Source: Epilithonimonas hungarica
GTDB taxonomy: Bacteria > Bacteroidota > Bacteroidia > Flavobacteriales > Weeksellaceae
Assembly: GCF_900102265.1 (NCBI RefSeq)
Contig: NZ_FNBH01000005.1
Coordinates: 62,001 to 126,000 of the forward strand
Reading direction: 5' to 3'
Length of the DNA stretch: 64,000 bases
How positions within the stretch are numbered: the first letter of the stretch is position 1; each line of letters begins with the position of its first letter. Below, piece after piece: positions 35,068-43,205 of the stretch. A program made the translations under genes and the position numbers. The notes beneath the pieces are model-generated. The model saw only the letters and a list, made by a program, of their open reading frames with translations, had not been told where the DNA came from and ran no database searches.

Positions 35068-36876
35068 ATGAAAAAGCCATTTCAAAAAACCACCAATCTT
35101 ATTCATATCTATCTTCAGTTGAGACGCTTCATCAAACCTTACCGAATGATGATTTTCGTGACATTATTGTTGACTTTTATCGGCGCATTATTCGCTCAGG
35201 TGAATCCTTTGGTTTTGAAATATACTGTTGACGAAGTGACAAAACTGACACAACTTCCCAACCCGATGGAAGAAGGGATTCACGTTTTGATTCTGATTTC
35301 AATCATACTTTTGGGAAAAGAACTGGCGAATATTTTTATTCAATTCGGACAGAAATTTTATGGCGAAAAAATCCGAATCAATGTCAGCTCAGAATTATCA
35401 CAGGCTGCGATTGACAAAATTTTGACTTACAGAATTGCCTATTACAATGACGACCGCCACGAATCCGGAAAACTTCAAATCCGTATCGACCGAGGAATTG
35501 AAAGCTTGACCAAACTCGTTCAGAATTTTTTCATCGATATTCTTCCGTTGTTTTCAACTGCGATTATTGCATTGGTTGTGATGTATATGCAGAATATTTA
35601 TGTAGGATTGGTTTCCACATTCGTAATTCCGATTTATTTTTATGTGACGTCTAGGCAGGCAAAAAAATTGGGAAATGTAAGACGGACACTCAGAAATCAG
35701 CGTGAGCAGAAAACGTCCGGACTTCTGAATCTCATCAATTCCATAATGGTTATCAAGAGTTTTGTTCGTGAAAAATTTGAAGGAAGAAAACAATATAATC
35801 TTCAGATGAAGCTGATGGAAAGCCAACTTTACACAAGGCGAACCAGTTTTATTTACGACGGATTGAAAACTTTTATAGAGCAATTCGGTGTTGTTTTGAT
35901 TATCCTTTTGACAGTTTATCTTGTGCTTGACCAGCAGATGACAATTGGTGCAATTATGCTTCACATTATGTTGTTCAACAACGTTTCTGCGCCTATTCGT
36001 CAGCTTCACAGGATTTATGACGATATGAACGATGCATTCATTTATGCCGAAGCTTATTTTGAAATTCTGAATGACGACGAGGAAAAAGAGCCGAACGGGA
36101 CCATCGATAATATCCCTATCAAAGGGAATTTTGAAATCAAAAATGTCGATTTCACCTATCCAAACGGAATGAAAGCACTTCACCGTGTTTCTTTGAAAAT
36201 CGAAAACGGAAAAACGACCGCTTTGGTTGGACTAAGTGGCGCTGGAAAATCAACAGTTATCAATTTGCTTTGTAAGTTTTACGAACCTGATTCCGGAGAA
36301 ATTCTTTTGGATGGCAACAATCTGAATGATTTCAATAATGAATACCTCCGTGATGACCTTGGTCTGGTTCTTCAGAAAAATCACATTTTCAAAGGAAGTA
36401 TTGAAGATAACATTCGATACGGAAATCTTAACGCAACTTTAGAAGAAATCAAAGAAGCAGCAAGAAAAGCTTATCTTCACGAGCAGATTTTGGATTTGCC
36501 GGATGGTTACAATCACGATGCGACACAGCTTTCCGGAGGTCAGCAACAGAGAATTGCCATTGCAAGATTATTCCTGAAAAACCCACCGATTATTTTCCTT
36601 GACGAACCAACCGCAAGTCTGGATGCGATTGCAACAGAACAAATTAAAAATTCTCTTGACGCTATTAAAAAGGACAGAACCGTGATCATTATTTCCCATT
36701 CGTTGTCGCAGATTTTGGATTCTGATATGATCTATGTGATGAAAAAAGGCGCCGTTGTGGAAAACGGGACGCACGAAGAACTCTATGAAAAAGACGGAAC
36801 TTACCGCGAAATCTTCGATGCATCTGCAAGAAGCCTGAATCTTGACAGACTTGTGAAAACTTATAAAGATGAATGA
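35068..36876 (+). CDS. ABC transporter with fused membrane and ATPase domains (MsbA/multidrug type)
   Basis: 602 residues: an exporter-type transmembrane domain with six helices (about 30-330) and an ATPase domain with Walker A GLSGAGKST, Q-loop LVLQKN, signature LSGGQQQR, Walker B PPIIFLDEPT and H-loop IISHS. It works as a homodimer in the inner membrane. Substrate could be lipid or drug and cannot be told from sequence. The downstream WYL regulator gene overlaps by eight bases, so the two are coupled. Confidence 0.9.
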   Translation: MKKPFQKTTNLIHIYLQLRRFIKPYRMMIFVTLLLTFIGALFAQVNPLVLKYTVDEVTKLTQLPNPMEEGIHVLILISIILLGKELANIFIQFGQKFYGEKIRINVSSELSQAAIDKILTYRIAYYNDDRHESGKLQIRIDRGIESLTKLVQNFFIDILPLFSTAIIALVVMYMQNIYVGLVSTFVIPIYFYVTSRQAKKLGNVRRTLRNQREQKTSGLLNLINSIMVIKSFVREKFEGRKQYNLQMKLMESQLYTRRTSFIYDGLKTFIEQFGVVLIILLTVYLVLDQQMTIGAIMLHIMLFNNVSAPIRQLHRIYDDMNDAFIYAEAYFEILNDDEEKEPNGTIDNIPIKGNFEIKNVDFTYPNGMKALHRVSLKIENGKTTALVGLSGAGKSTVINLLCKFYEPDSGEILLDGNNLNDFNNEYLRDDLGLVLQKNHIFKGSIEDNIRYGNLNATLEEIKEAARKAYLHEQILDLPDGYNHDATQLSGGQQQRIAIARLFLKNPPIIFLDEPTASLDAIATEQIKNSLDAIKKDRTVIIISHSLSQILDSDMIYVMKKGAVVENGTHEELYEKDGTYREIFDASARSLNLDRLVKTYKDE

Positions 36877-37831
36877 AGACCATTACATAAAAAAAATAGA
36901 CCGCGTTACTTCTATTCTGACACAACTGCAAACTAAATCCATTGTCCGTGCACAAGATTTAGCGGATAAATTTGATGTAAGTATCAGAACCATTTACAGA
37001 GACATCAAGACTTTGGAAAATGCGGGAATTCCAATTTTTGGTGAAGCCGGTTCCGGTTATTCTTTGGTCGACGGCTACAAACTTCCACCCGTGATGTTTA
37101 CGAAGGAAGAAGTTTTGAGCTTCATCACTGCCGAAAAACTGATGCAGAAATTTTCTCACGAAAGCCTCGATTCCCATTACAATTCCGCAATGGAAAAGGT
37201 GAAAGCTGTCATCAGAAATTCGGAAAAGAACCTCGTTCAGAATATCGAAAATCAGATTGATATCTATTCCTATCGCCCGGAAAACTCGGATAATGTCAAA
37301 AATATCATTCCAACAATCCTGGAAAGTATTGCTGATAAAAAACAATTGAAATTTCATTATCAAAATGTTAAAGATGAGGCTAGTGAAAGGATCATCGAAG
37401 CGGTCGGGATTTTCTACGAAGTCAATTATTGGTATGTGATGGCGTTTTGTACGATGCGAAAGGATTTCAGACAATTTCGTGTGGACAGGATTTTAAAAAT
37501 TGAGAAAACTGAAAATCCGTTTCATCAGGAATACGGGAATGTTGGCGATTACCGAAAAAAATCAAAGAATCAAAAAGTTGGCGTTCGGCTTTTGGTTGAG
37601 AAAAAAATATTGCCTTTTCTTGTCAATTCTAAAAAATATTACGGATTGGTTGCTGAAGAAGAAAGTGACAACAAAATGCTGATGACTTTTGAAACCGAAT
37701 GGATTGAAGAGGGTTTTCCGCGCTGGCTGATTACGTTTGCAGATTTTGCTGAAATCATCGAACCCAAATATCTTAAAGACACAATGAATGATTTGATCAG
37801 TAAGATTTCTAATCAATTGAACAAAAAATAA
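36869..37831 (+). CDS. WYL-domain transcriptional regulator (YafY type)
   Basis: 320 residues. N-terminal DeoR-like winged helix (VRAQDLADKFDVSIRTIYRDIKTLE, residues 27-51), a linker with GEAGSGYSLVDGYKLPPVMFT, then a WYL domain (about 150-230: LKFHYQNVKDE ... VNYWYVMAFCTMRKDFRQFRVDRI, with WYVMAFC for the WYL motif) and a WCX-like C-terminal extension. WYL domains bind nucleic-acid or small ligands. It overlaps the ABC transporter gene by eight bases and may control it. No defence genes are nearby, so a link to phage defence is not suggested. Confidence 0.88.
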   Translation: MNEDHYIKKIDRVTSILTQLQTKSIVRAQDLADKFDVSIRTIYRDIKTLENAGIPIFGEAGSGYSLVDGYKLPPVMFTKEEVLSFITAEKLMQKFSHESLDSHYNSAMEKVKAVIRNSEKNLVQNIENQIDIYSYRPENSDNVKNIIPTILESIADKKQLKFHYQNVKDEASERIIEAVGIFYEVNYWYVMAFCTMRKDFRQFRVDRILKIEKTENPFHQEYGNVGDYRKKSKNQKVGVRLLVEKKILPFLVNSKKYYGLVAEEESDNKMLMTFETEWIEEGFPRWLITFADFAEIIEPKYLKDTMNDLISKISNQLNKK

Positions 37832-37855
37832 AGTCTGCTTTTTGGCAGACTTTAA
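37830..37855. terminator. Hairpin between convergent WYL and DinB genes
   Basis: AAAGTCTGC pairs with GCAGACTTT. The A- and T-rich flanks are short, so termination strength is uncertain. Confidence 0.6.
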
Positions 37856-37876
37856 AATCAAATCAAGCGTATAAAA

Positions 37877-38356
37877 TTATCTTTCTCTTTCCCAGAAAAA
37901 CGGCGGTTCAATCCCCAAAGCTCTCAGATAAACATAACCCTGACCTCTGTGGTGGATCTCGTTGTCCACGAAATAAAGAATGTTCTGATAAATCGGAAAC
38001 TCGTACTGCCCAAATAAGTTGAATGTCTCCTGAAATCTTTCCTCCGTGATTTGGCTGAAATATTCATTAATGATTTCGGTTTCTTCGTCCCATTTTGTCA
38101 GAAGCTCAGCTTTGGTTGTCGGATTGAAAGATTCATCAAATGTATTGATTGTTCCTTCAACAATGGATTTCAAAGCTGGTCCGCCGATAGCAATCATTTC
38201 CAGAACCAATTTTGAAAATGGTCTCATTCCGCCAATTGAAAACCCGAATAAATCTTTCTCCGGAAAAGCTTCGATTACTCTTCTTGTAAGATTTCTGTGA
38301 CCTTGCCAATGGATTAAAAGTTGTTGTGAGTCCAGGACTTTTGCGTTTGCGTTCAT
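37877..38356 (-). CDS. DinB-family protein
   Basis: 159 residues of the DinB/YfiT-like four-helix bundle. The putative metal-ligand histidines are in LLIHWQGHRNLTRRV and YFVDNEIHHRGQGYVYLRALG; the HHRGQ motif is characteristic. Family members are metal-dependent thiol or hydrolytic transferases, and some work with bacillithiol; a bshA gene is elsewhere in this window, but no specific link can be shown. I start at ATG 38356; the TTG at 38380 falls in the gene's own -7 element. Confidence 0.82.
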   Translation of the reverse strand: MNANAKVLDSQQLLIHWQGHRNLTRRVIEAFPEKDLFGFSIGGMRPFSKLVLEMIAIGGPALKSIVEGTINTFDESFNPTTKAELLTKWDEETEIINEYFSQITEERFQETFNLFGQYEFPIYQNILYFVDNEIHHRGQGYVYLRALGIEPPFFWERER

Positions 38357-38377
38357 AATAGTTTGTTTTATCTGATA

Positions 38378-38385
38378 CAAATTTA
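38378..38385 (-). promoter_or_regulatory. -7 promoter element of the DinB gene
   Basis: On the minus strand TAAATTTG matches TAnnTTTG exactly, 21 bases before ATG 38356. Confidence 0.55.
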
Positions 38386-38446
38386 CGATGCTGTTGTGAC
38401 AATAGTATGTCAGTAGAGTTTTTGGAAAATAAATTTATTAAGCAAT

Positions 38447-38477
38447 AAAAAAGTCACAAAGGAAACTTTGCGACTTT
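38447..38477 (-). terminator. Terminator after lptB (minus strand)
   Basis: AAAGTC-CAAAG pairs with CTTTG-GACTTT (one mismatch), and on the minus strand TTTTATTGC follows. Confidence 0.75.
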
Positions 38478-38520
38478 CAATTATTTCATTTTTATAAATC
38501 TTGTGCTTTTGCGATAAAAC

Positions 38521-39249
38521 CTATATCTTCTCAAAACGGAAGTTTTCCCCAAGGTAAGCCTGTCTCACTTCCGGGTCGTTCGCCAAATCTTCAGGAATCC
38601 CTTCTTTCAGGATTTTCCCTTCGAACATAATATACGTTTTATTCGTAATCGCCAAAGTCTGCTGAACGTTGTGGTCGGTAATCAAAATCCCGATATTTTT
38701 CTCCACCAAAGACCTTACGATCTTCTGGATATCCTCCACCGCAATCGGGTCAACTCCGGCAAAAGGCTCATCCAAAAGGATAAAATTAGGACTTGTCGCA
38801 AGACAACGCGCAATTTCGGTTCTACGTCTTTCACCTCCGGAAAGTAGATCTCCTCTATTTTTACGAACGTGTTCCAGATGGAATTCCTCAATCAATTCAT
38901 CACATTTTTTTTGTTGTTCTTTTTTGGAAAGCTTCGTCAATTGTAAAACACCCAAAATATTATCTTCCACAGACAACTTTCTGAAAACCGAAGCTTCCTG
39001 AGCCAGATAGCCTATTCCTTTCTGGGCACGTCTGTACATCGCATCCTGTGTGATATTTTGCTTATCCAGAAACACATTTCCCAAAGTCGGTTTCACCAAT
39101 CCAACAATCATGTAGAAGGAAGTCGTTTTACCTGCTCCATTTGGTCCCAAAAGTCCGACAATTTCTCCTTGTTGAACCTCTAATGACACGCCTTTCACCA
39201 CTTTTTTTGGCCCGTACTCTTTGATTAAATTTTCTCCTCGTAAAATCAT
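38521..39249 (-). CDS. lptB: LPS export ABC transporter ATP-binding protein LptB
   Basis: 242-residue ATPase that powers LPS extraction from the inner membrane with LptF, LptG and LptC. Walker A GLLGPNGAGKTT, Q-loop GYLAQEASVFRKLS (typical of LptB), signature LLSGGERRR, Walker B FILLDEPFAGVDP and H-loop ILITDHN are all present. The ending RQAYLGENFRF matches LptB. Other lpt genes are not adjacent. A perfect -7 element ends only four bases before the ATG, so the mRNA may be leaderless. Confidence 0.95.
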   Translation of the reverse strand: MILRGENLIKEYGPKKVVKGVSLEVQQGEIVGLLGPNGAGKTTSFYMIVGLVKPTLGNVFLDKQNITQDAMYRRAQKGIGYLAQEASVFRKLSVEDNILGVLQLTKLSKKEQQKKCDELIEEFHLEHVRKNRGDLLSGGERRRTEIARCLATSPNFILLDEPFAGVDPIAVEDIQKIVRSLVEKNIGILITDHNVQQTLAITNKTYIMFEGKILKEGIPEDLANDPEVRQAYLGENFRFEKI

Positions 39250-39253
39250 AAAA

Positions 39254-39261
39254 CAAAGATA
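39254..39261 (-). promoter_or_regulatory. -7 promoter element very close to the lptB start
   Basis: On the minus strand TATCTTTG, an exact TAnnTTTG match, ends four bases before the lptB ATG. Confidence 0.4.
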
Positions 39262-39320
39262 TATATTTTTTTGTTGGAAGACAGATGTCAGAAGATGGAA
39301 GTTAAACTTTTACAATTTAT

Positions 39321-39328
39321 TATCTTTG
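39321..39328 (+). promoter_or_regulatory. -7 promoter element of the SpoU methyltransferase gene
   Basis: TATCTTTG, an exact TAnnTTTG match, 14 bases before ATG 39343. It lies inside the longer ORF from 39271 and so supports the shorter start. Confidence 0.55.
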
Positions 39329-39342
39329 CAAAAATTCTCAAA

Positions 39343-40113
39343 ATGCTCATAGAAAGCCTTCAAAACGAAAAAATCAAAAGACTAACCCGACTTCTATCCA
39401 AAAATCAGGACAGAAGGAAAGCCGGTATTTTTATAGTAGAAGGTCAACAGGAGAACGAAAGAGCATTGCATTTTGGAAATCAACCCGAAGAATATTTTAT
39501 CTGCGAAAGCATTTTCAATGGAAAATTACCCGATTCTAAAATTCATTTTGTTTCCGAAAAGCTTTATGAAAAAATCGCTTATCGAGGGACTACCGAGGGA
39601 ATTATTGGGATTTATAAATTAGAGCAAAGAAACCTTGACGAGTTCAAACCAAAGCAGGATTCTGCAATCATCATTTTAGAAAGCGTGGAAAAACCCGGAA
39701 ATCTTGGTGCTATCCTGAGAAGTTGTGAAGCTTTCGGAATCAATGCTTTGATTGTTACCGACCCACGGACAGATTTCTACAACCCGAATGTCATTCGTTC
39801 CAGTGTTGGTTGTCTATTTGGAATGAATATCTTCCAAGCTTCAAATGAAGAAACAATGGAATTTTTAAAAATCAATGATTATAATATTTTCACCACTTTT
39901 ATGAGTGAAGATGCAAAAAACATCCAGGAAAAAAATTTGAAAACCAGGTCTGCCGTTTTGTTTGGAACAGAGCATTCCGGTTTGAGTGATTTTTGGAAAG
40001 GGAAGGGAGAAAATGTCTTGATCCCGATGTCAGGAACAATAGATTCTCTTAATCTCAGTAATGCAGCAGCAATTACCTGCTACGAAATCTTGAGACAGAA
40101 ATTAGAGAAATAA
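39343..40113 (+). CDS. SpoU/TrmH-family RNA 2'-O-methyltransferase
   Basis: 256 residues from ATG 39343. The N-terminal substrate-binding part starts MLIESLQNEKIKRLTRLLSK and has AGIFIVEGQQENERAL. The C-terminal SPOUT knot has its three motifs: LESVEKPGNLGAILRSCEAFG, LFGTEHSGL and IPMSGTIDSLNLSNAAAI. It is SAM-dependent and acts on rRNA or tRNA; closest in layout to RlmB/TsnR-like enzymes, but the target nucleotide cannot be assigned. Confidence 0.9.
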   Translation: MLIESLQNEKIKRLTRLLSKNQDRRKAGIFIVEGQQENERALHFGNQPEEYFICESIFNGKLPDSKIHFVSEKLYEKIAYRGTTEGIIGIYKLEQRNLDEFKPKQDSAIIILESVEKPGNLGAILRSCEAFGINALIVTDPRTDFYNPNVIRSSVGCLFGMNIFQASNEETMEFLKINDYNIFTTFMSEDAKNIQEKNLKTRSAVLFGTEHSGLSDFWKGKGENVLIPMSGTIDSLNLSNAAAITCYEILRQKLEK

Positions 40114-40142
40114 AAAAACCGCTTCTTTCGAAAAGCGGTTTC
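40114..40142. terminator. Bidirectional terminator
   Basis: AAACCGCTT pairs with AAGCGGTTT. Minus-strand transcripts meet seven T. It separates the methyltransferase and lipoprotein genes. Confidence 0.85.
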
Positions 40143-40163
40143 AAATTCTTAACTTGGTTAAGA

Positions 40164-40373
40164 TTATTTTTTAGCAGCAGCTGAATCAACTTTAGCAGCA
40201 GCAGAGTCAACTTTAACAGCAGCTGAATCAACTTTAGCAGCAGCAGAGTCGATAGTTGCAACAGCAGAATCAACTACAGCAGAATCAGCAGCAGCAGTAT
40301 CAACAGTTTCAGTTTTTTTACAAGCTACAAGAGCAACAGCAGCGATAGCAGCTACGAATAATGATTTTTTCAT
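40164..40373 (-). CDS. Small Ala/Asp-rich repeat lipoprotein (paralog A)
   Basis: 69 residues from ATG 40373. The signal peptide MKKSLFVAAIAAVALVACKK ends in a lipobox, with the lipidated cysteine in VACKK. The mature part is only Ala, Asp, Ser, Val, Thr and Lys, and its end is built from seven-residue units (DSAAAKV, DSAAVKV, DSAAAKV, DSAAAKK), which fits a helical, possibly coiled, periplasmic protein, loosely like Lpp. Function unknown. A paralog with a nearly identical signal region is at 42237-42473, and the two flank a membrane protein/lipoprotein gene pair. The ATG at 40412 would hide the signal peptide. Confidence 0.8.
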   Translation of the reverse strand: MKKSLFVAAIAAVALVACKKTETVDTAAADSAVVDSAVATIDSAAAKVDSAAVKVDSAAAKVDSAAAKK

Positions 40374-40435
40374 AATAATTAAATTTAAATTGTTAGTTAA
40401 TAGATCGTCCATTATTTGAACAGGGCAAAATTATA

Positions 40436-40443
40436 CCGATAAA
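40436..40443 (-). promoter_or_regulatory. -7 promoter element of lipoprotein A
   Basis: On the minus strand TAATTTTG matches TAnnTTTG exactly. It lies 62 bases before ATG 40373, giving a long leader. Confidence 0.5.
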
Positions 40444-40448
40444 ATATC

Positions 40449-40498
40449 TTTGTTTTGAAAATTAATTGTAATATATTTGTAAAACAAGATTTACAAAT
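40449..40498 (+). promoter_or_regulatory. Promoter with overlapping palindromic operator for the HTH-like membrane gene
   Basis: TTTG (40449-40452), 19 bases, TATATTTG (40472-40479), a full consensus promoter. ATTTGTAAA (40475-40483) and TTTACAAAT (40490-40498) form a perfect inverted repeat over the -7 and start region. A similar palindrome, TTGTAAA-TATT-TTTACAA, is at 42586-42603. Confidence 0.6.
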
Positions 40499-40539
40499 AA
40501 GAACTACTGTAAATCAATAAATTAAGAATATATAGAATT

Positions 40540-41625
40540 TTGAGCGATATAGAATTTTCATATTTTCAGTCCTTAAAAGCTGCTGTTCAGGAGAAATATC
40601 TTGAGACGCATTCGCCATCTTATGATGACATTTCCAAATGGAAGGGCATTGATATTATTTATTTTCAGGAAGACCTGAGACAAAAGGCCAAGGGAAATAT
40701 TAGTGAAAAGACTTTTTATACCTACTTCAAAAATAACTCACTGGAAAAAACCCCAAGAATTGATATGCTCAATATATTAGCAATCTACTCCGGATATAAT
40801 TCTTGGTCTGAGTTTAAGAAGAAAAACCCTTTAGCAGTTGTTGAACAACCTGTATTAATAGAGTCTAAATTAACGACTGAAACGAAAGTACCAGCTTCTG
40901 AAGCCATAAACAATCTTCAAGAAAAAGTTACGAAACCACTTGTTTCCATAGATAATCAAGCTTTTGATGAAATCAATCAAAACATCAATTTCAATAGTGA
41001 AAAACAGAATTTCTTAAAAAGATATCTCTGGTTGGGGATTTCGGCATTTTTATTTGCAGTTGTTCTTATTTTAGTATTTTATGACAACCTTTTTTATAAA
41101 AAGTACACCTATGCTTTTACTGATGCAGATAGAAACTCATCCATAAAGGGAGAACTGGACGTTAAAATCATCCGAGAAAATGAATCTCCAATCCTCTTCA
41201 AAGTAAAGCCTAATTCAAAATTTGTCTACGAAACAAAAAGCAAAAATCTCAAGATGGTTATTTCTTCGCCTTTTTACAGGACAGATACCGTGACAAGAGA
41301 TTTGACATCAGCACCTTCATCCGAAAATATCGAGTTGAAACCTAATGATTATGCGATCCAGCTTTACTATTATTCGAAGTCAATTATTGATTTTAAGAAA
41401 AAAACAAGTGAATTAAACAAGCTCATCAGTGACAATGCCCTGATCTATCAAGTTGTTGATAGCGACATATATGGCATTGAAACGATGGACAAACAGAAAT
41501 ACATCTCGCTGGTCACACTTCCTACAACATCGCTAGAAAACCTGGAAGTAATTGATTCTCAAATGAAAAATGGAAAAATAGTAATGATCAAATTCAAAAT
41601 TACTGACGATGAAAAAGCAAAATAA
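40540..41625 (+). CDS. Membrane protein with N-terminal HTH-like domain, function unknown
   Basis: 361 residues starting at TTG 40540; the next in-frame ATG is 75 codons on and would cut the N-terminal domain. Residues 25-95 (ISEKTFYTYFK ... TPRIDMLNILAIYSGYNSW) show a pattern recurring in Bacteroidetes proteins that looks like a small helical, perhaps HTH, domain. A hydrophilic linker (100-158), one membrane helix (163-182) and a beta-rich C-terminal domain facing the periplasm follow. The topology suggests a one-component or anti-sigma-like envelope sensor, but that is inference. The next gene overlaps by 17 bases. Confidence 0.65.
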   Translation: MSDIEFSYFQSLKAAVQEKYLETHSPSYDDISKWKGIDIIYFQEDLRQKAKGNISEKTFYTYFKNNSLEKTPRIDMLNILAIYSGYNSWSEFKKKNPLAVVEQPVLIESKLTTETKVPASEAINNLQEKVTKPLVSIDNQAFDEINQNINFNSEKQNFLKRYLWLGISAFLFAVVLILVFYDNLFYKKYTYAFTDADRNSSIKGELDVKIIRENESPILFKVKPNSKFVYETKSKNLKMVISSPFYRTDTVTRDLTSAPSSENIELKPNDYAIQLYYYSKSIIDFKKKTSELNKLISDNALIYQVVDSDIYGIETMDKQKYISLVTLPTTSLENLEVIDSQMKNGKIVMIKFKITDDEKAK

Positions 41626-42205
41626 ATTATATCATCTTTTAATAATTACTGCACTAATAATCATTGGAATTATATCTTGTGATAAAAAATATGACGGCAA
41701 GGACAACTCTTTGGAGACCCTTCGAAATGCCAATAACAGAATAACCTATTCCAAGACAAAACTAGACAGCGTACAAGCAATCAATGTTATTACTTCGCAA
41801 AAAGTCCAGGATCTATTAGACCTATCAACACTTTATACCTCAGGGAACAAAGACACAGAAATTGATTCTGTTATTTACACACAAATGCAAGCTCACTTTC
41901 TATCCAAAGATTCCAATAATCTAAAACCTTTATTAAAGGAAATGGACAGTTTGAAAGTGAAATTTGCAAAAGTAAACAATCTGACTACATCCAAATCCAT
42001 ACACGAAAAAGACACTCTGGATTTTGCAACTTTCGATGTAGAATATTATGACAACAAGAAAACTTACATCACTACGGTTAACAGAAAAGCCCAATATCTA
42101 TTAAAAGCTTCTCCCGTTAAATTCCAAAAAGAGTTCAAGTTTTACTTTACCAAATTCTATCAAAAGGAATCGGACAGTACAAAAACAACAAAACCCACTA
42201 ATTAG
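41609..42205 (+). CDS. Putative lipoprotein coupled to the HTH-like membrane protein
   Basis: 198 residues with a signal peptide ending in a lipobox (IIGIISC, cysteine 24). The mature region is charged and mostly helical to about residue 115, then beta (FDVEYYDNKKTYITTVNRK). No family recognised. The start overlaps the upstream gene by 17 bases, so the two products are probably made in a fixed ratio and may interact across the inner-membrane/periplasm boundary. A terminator follows. Confidence 0.65.
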   Translation: MKKQNKLYHLLIITALIIIGIISCDKKYDGKDNSLETLRNANNRITYSKTKLDSVQAINVITSQKVQDLLDLSTLYTSGNKDTEIDSVIYTQMQAHFLSKDSNNLKPLLKEMDSLKVKFAKVNNLTTSKSIHEKDTLDFATFDVEYYDNKKTYITTVNRKAQYLLKASPVKFQKEFKFYFTKFYQKESDSTKTTKPTN

Positions 42206-42218
42206 CGGGTTTTGTTTT
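42190..42218. terminator. Terminator between convergent genes
   Basis: AAAACCC-A-CTAATTAG-C-GGGTTTT hairpin with GTTTT on the plus side and GTTGTTTTTG on the minus side; usable in both directions. Confidence 0.75.
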
Positions 42219-42236
42219 AATTAGATTAGAATCTAA

Positions 42237-42473
42237 TTATTTTTTGATTTCTTCTTTAGCAGCTTTCTCGTCAGCTTTTACTTCAGCTTTAGCAGAATCA
42301 GCAGTAGCTTTTACAGAATCAACTGTAGCAGTTGCAGTAGAATCGATAGCAGCAACAGCAGAATCAGCTGTAGCGTCTACTGAATCAACAGCATTAGCTT
42401 CTACGTTATCAGTTTTTTTACAAGCTACAAGAGCGATAGCAGCGATAGCAGCTACAAATAATGACTTTTTCAT
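42237..42473 (-). CDS. Small Ala/Asp-rich repeat lipoprotein (paralog B)
   Basis: 78 residues. The signal peptide MKKSLFVAAIAAIALVACKK is almost identical to that of paralog A at 40164-40373, also in DNA. The mature part (VDSVDATADSAVAAIDSTAT ...) repeats DS(V/A) units and ends in a charged KADEKAAKEEIKK helix. The strong similarity of the 5' parts and divergence of the tails point to a duplication with later change in repeat number. Function unknown. Its upstream region holds a TACCTTTG -7 element and a TTGTAAA/TTTACAA palindrome. Confidence 0.8.
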   Translation of the reverse strand: MKKSLFVAAIAAIALVACKKTDNVEANAVDSVDATADSAVAAIDSTATATVDSVKATADSAKAEVKADEKAAKEEIKK

Positions 42474-42534
42474 TTTCTAAAAATTTAAATTATTAATATT
42501 ATTGTTTGTGAATTATCGTGTTATAATTACAAGA

Positions 42535-42542
42535 CAAAGGTA
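42535..42542 (-). promoter_or_regulatory. -7 promoter element of lipoprotein B
   Basis: On the minus strand TACCTTTG matches TAnnTTTG exactly, 61 bases before the ATG, a leader as long as that of paralog A. Confidence 0.5.
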
Positions 42543-42585
42543 GAACGGTCTGATAAAAATCATTAATAAATAACTTGTAATATCA

Positions 42586-42603
42586 TTGTAAATATTTTTA
42601 CAA
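42586..42603. promoter_or_regulatory. Palindrome similar to the one at 40475-40498
   Basis: TTGTAAA-TATT-TTTACAA, a perfect inverted repeat about 45 bases upstream of the lipoprotein B -7 element. Confidence 0.4.
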
Positions 42604-42633
42604 ATAAAATACAATGATTTTCAAATACTTAAA

Positions 42634-43203
42634 TTAAAATTCAAAATAATCATAAGGTGTAATTAAACCATCCAAAGCTATATCCAGTTCAAAAACATCA
42701 GCAACATCTTCATTCGGAGAAAAGAAATTTAAGCCAATTTTTTTATGAATCTTTGAATTATGAAAAAAGAAAGCATCATAGAAACCTTTCCCATATCCTA
42801 CTCTATTTCCCAGTCGGTCACAGTATAGCAAAGGCGTTAAAACATATTCCAATTCAACATTTGAATCAATATTTGAAATTGGTTCTTTGATTCCCAACTT
42901 GTTAATTTCAAATTCAGAATCCGGAAAGATCTCCACAGAAATCATTTTTCCATTTTTAATTTTCGGAACAAAAACCCTTATTTTATTATCAAAAAAATAA
43001 TCAATGAAAATCTGAGTATTCACTTCATTAAACCTTTCAATCGATAAAAAAAGATTAATCTTTTGATTTTCAATAATATTAAATTGTAAAATAAACTTTT
43101 TGAAGATTTTTTCGGACAAAAAAACAACCTCATCCTGTGATAAAGCCATTCTTTTTTCTCTATAAATCGTTCGAAGTTCTTTTTTAGTAAGACTAAGATT
43201 CAT
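42634..43203 (-). CDS. 5-formyltetrahydrofolate cyclo-ligase
   Basis: 189 residues from ATG 43203; converts 5-formyl-THF to 5,10-methenyl-THF with ATP. Family features: a basic N-terminal helix (LRTIYREKRMALS), VFVPKIKNGKM, and the C-terminal signature RLGNRVGYGKGFYDAFF near YVLTPLLYCD. Start: ATG 43203 follows the ferredoxin stop by two bases; a GTG at 43242 would overlap that gene and add an atypical N-terminus. It is the last gene of the trhO operon. Confidence 0.9.
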   Translation of the reverse strand: MNLSLTKKELRTIYREKRMALSQDEVVFLSEKIFKKFILQFNIIENQKINLFLSIERFNEVNTQIFIDYFFDNKIRVFVPKIKNGKMISVEIFPDSEFEINKLGIKEPISNIDSNVELEYVLTPLLYCDRLGNRVGYGKGFYDAFFFHNSKIHKKIGLNFFSPNEDVADVFELDIALDGLITPYDYFEF

Positions 43204-43205
43204 TT

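Noticed and set aside
34791-35231. 146-codon plus-strand ORF between the adenosyltransferase and ABC transporter genes
   Set aside because: It overlaps the ABC transporter in another frame and runs through low-complexity intergenic sequence; the translation has no domain.
42244-42480. 78-codon ORF antisense to lipoprotein B
   Set aside because: An Ala/Ser-rich mirror of the repetitive lipoprotein gene; the minus-strand frame has the signal peptide and lipobox.
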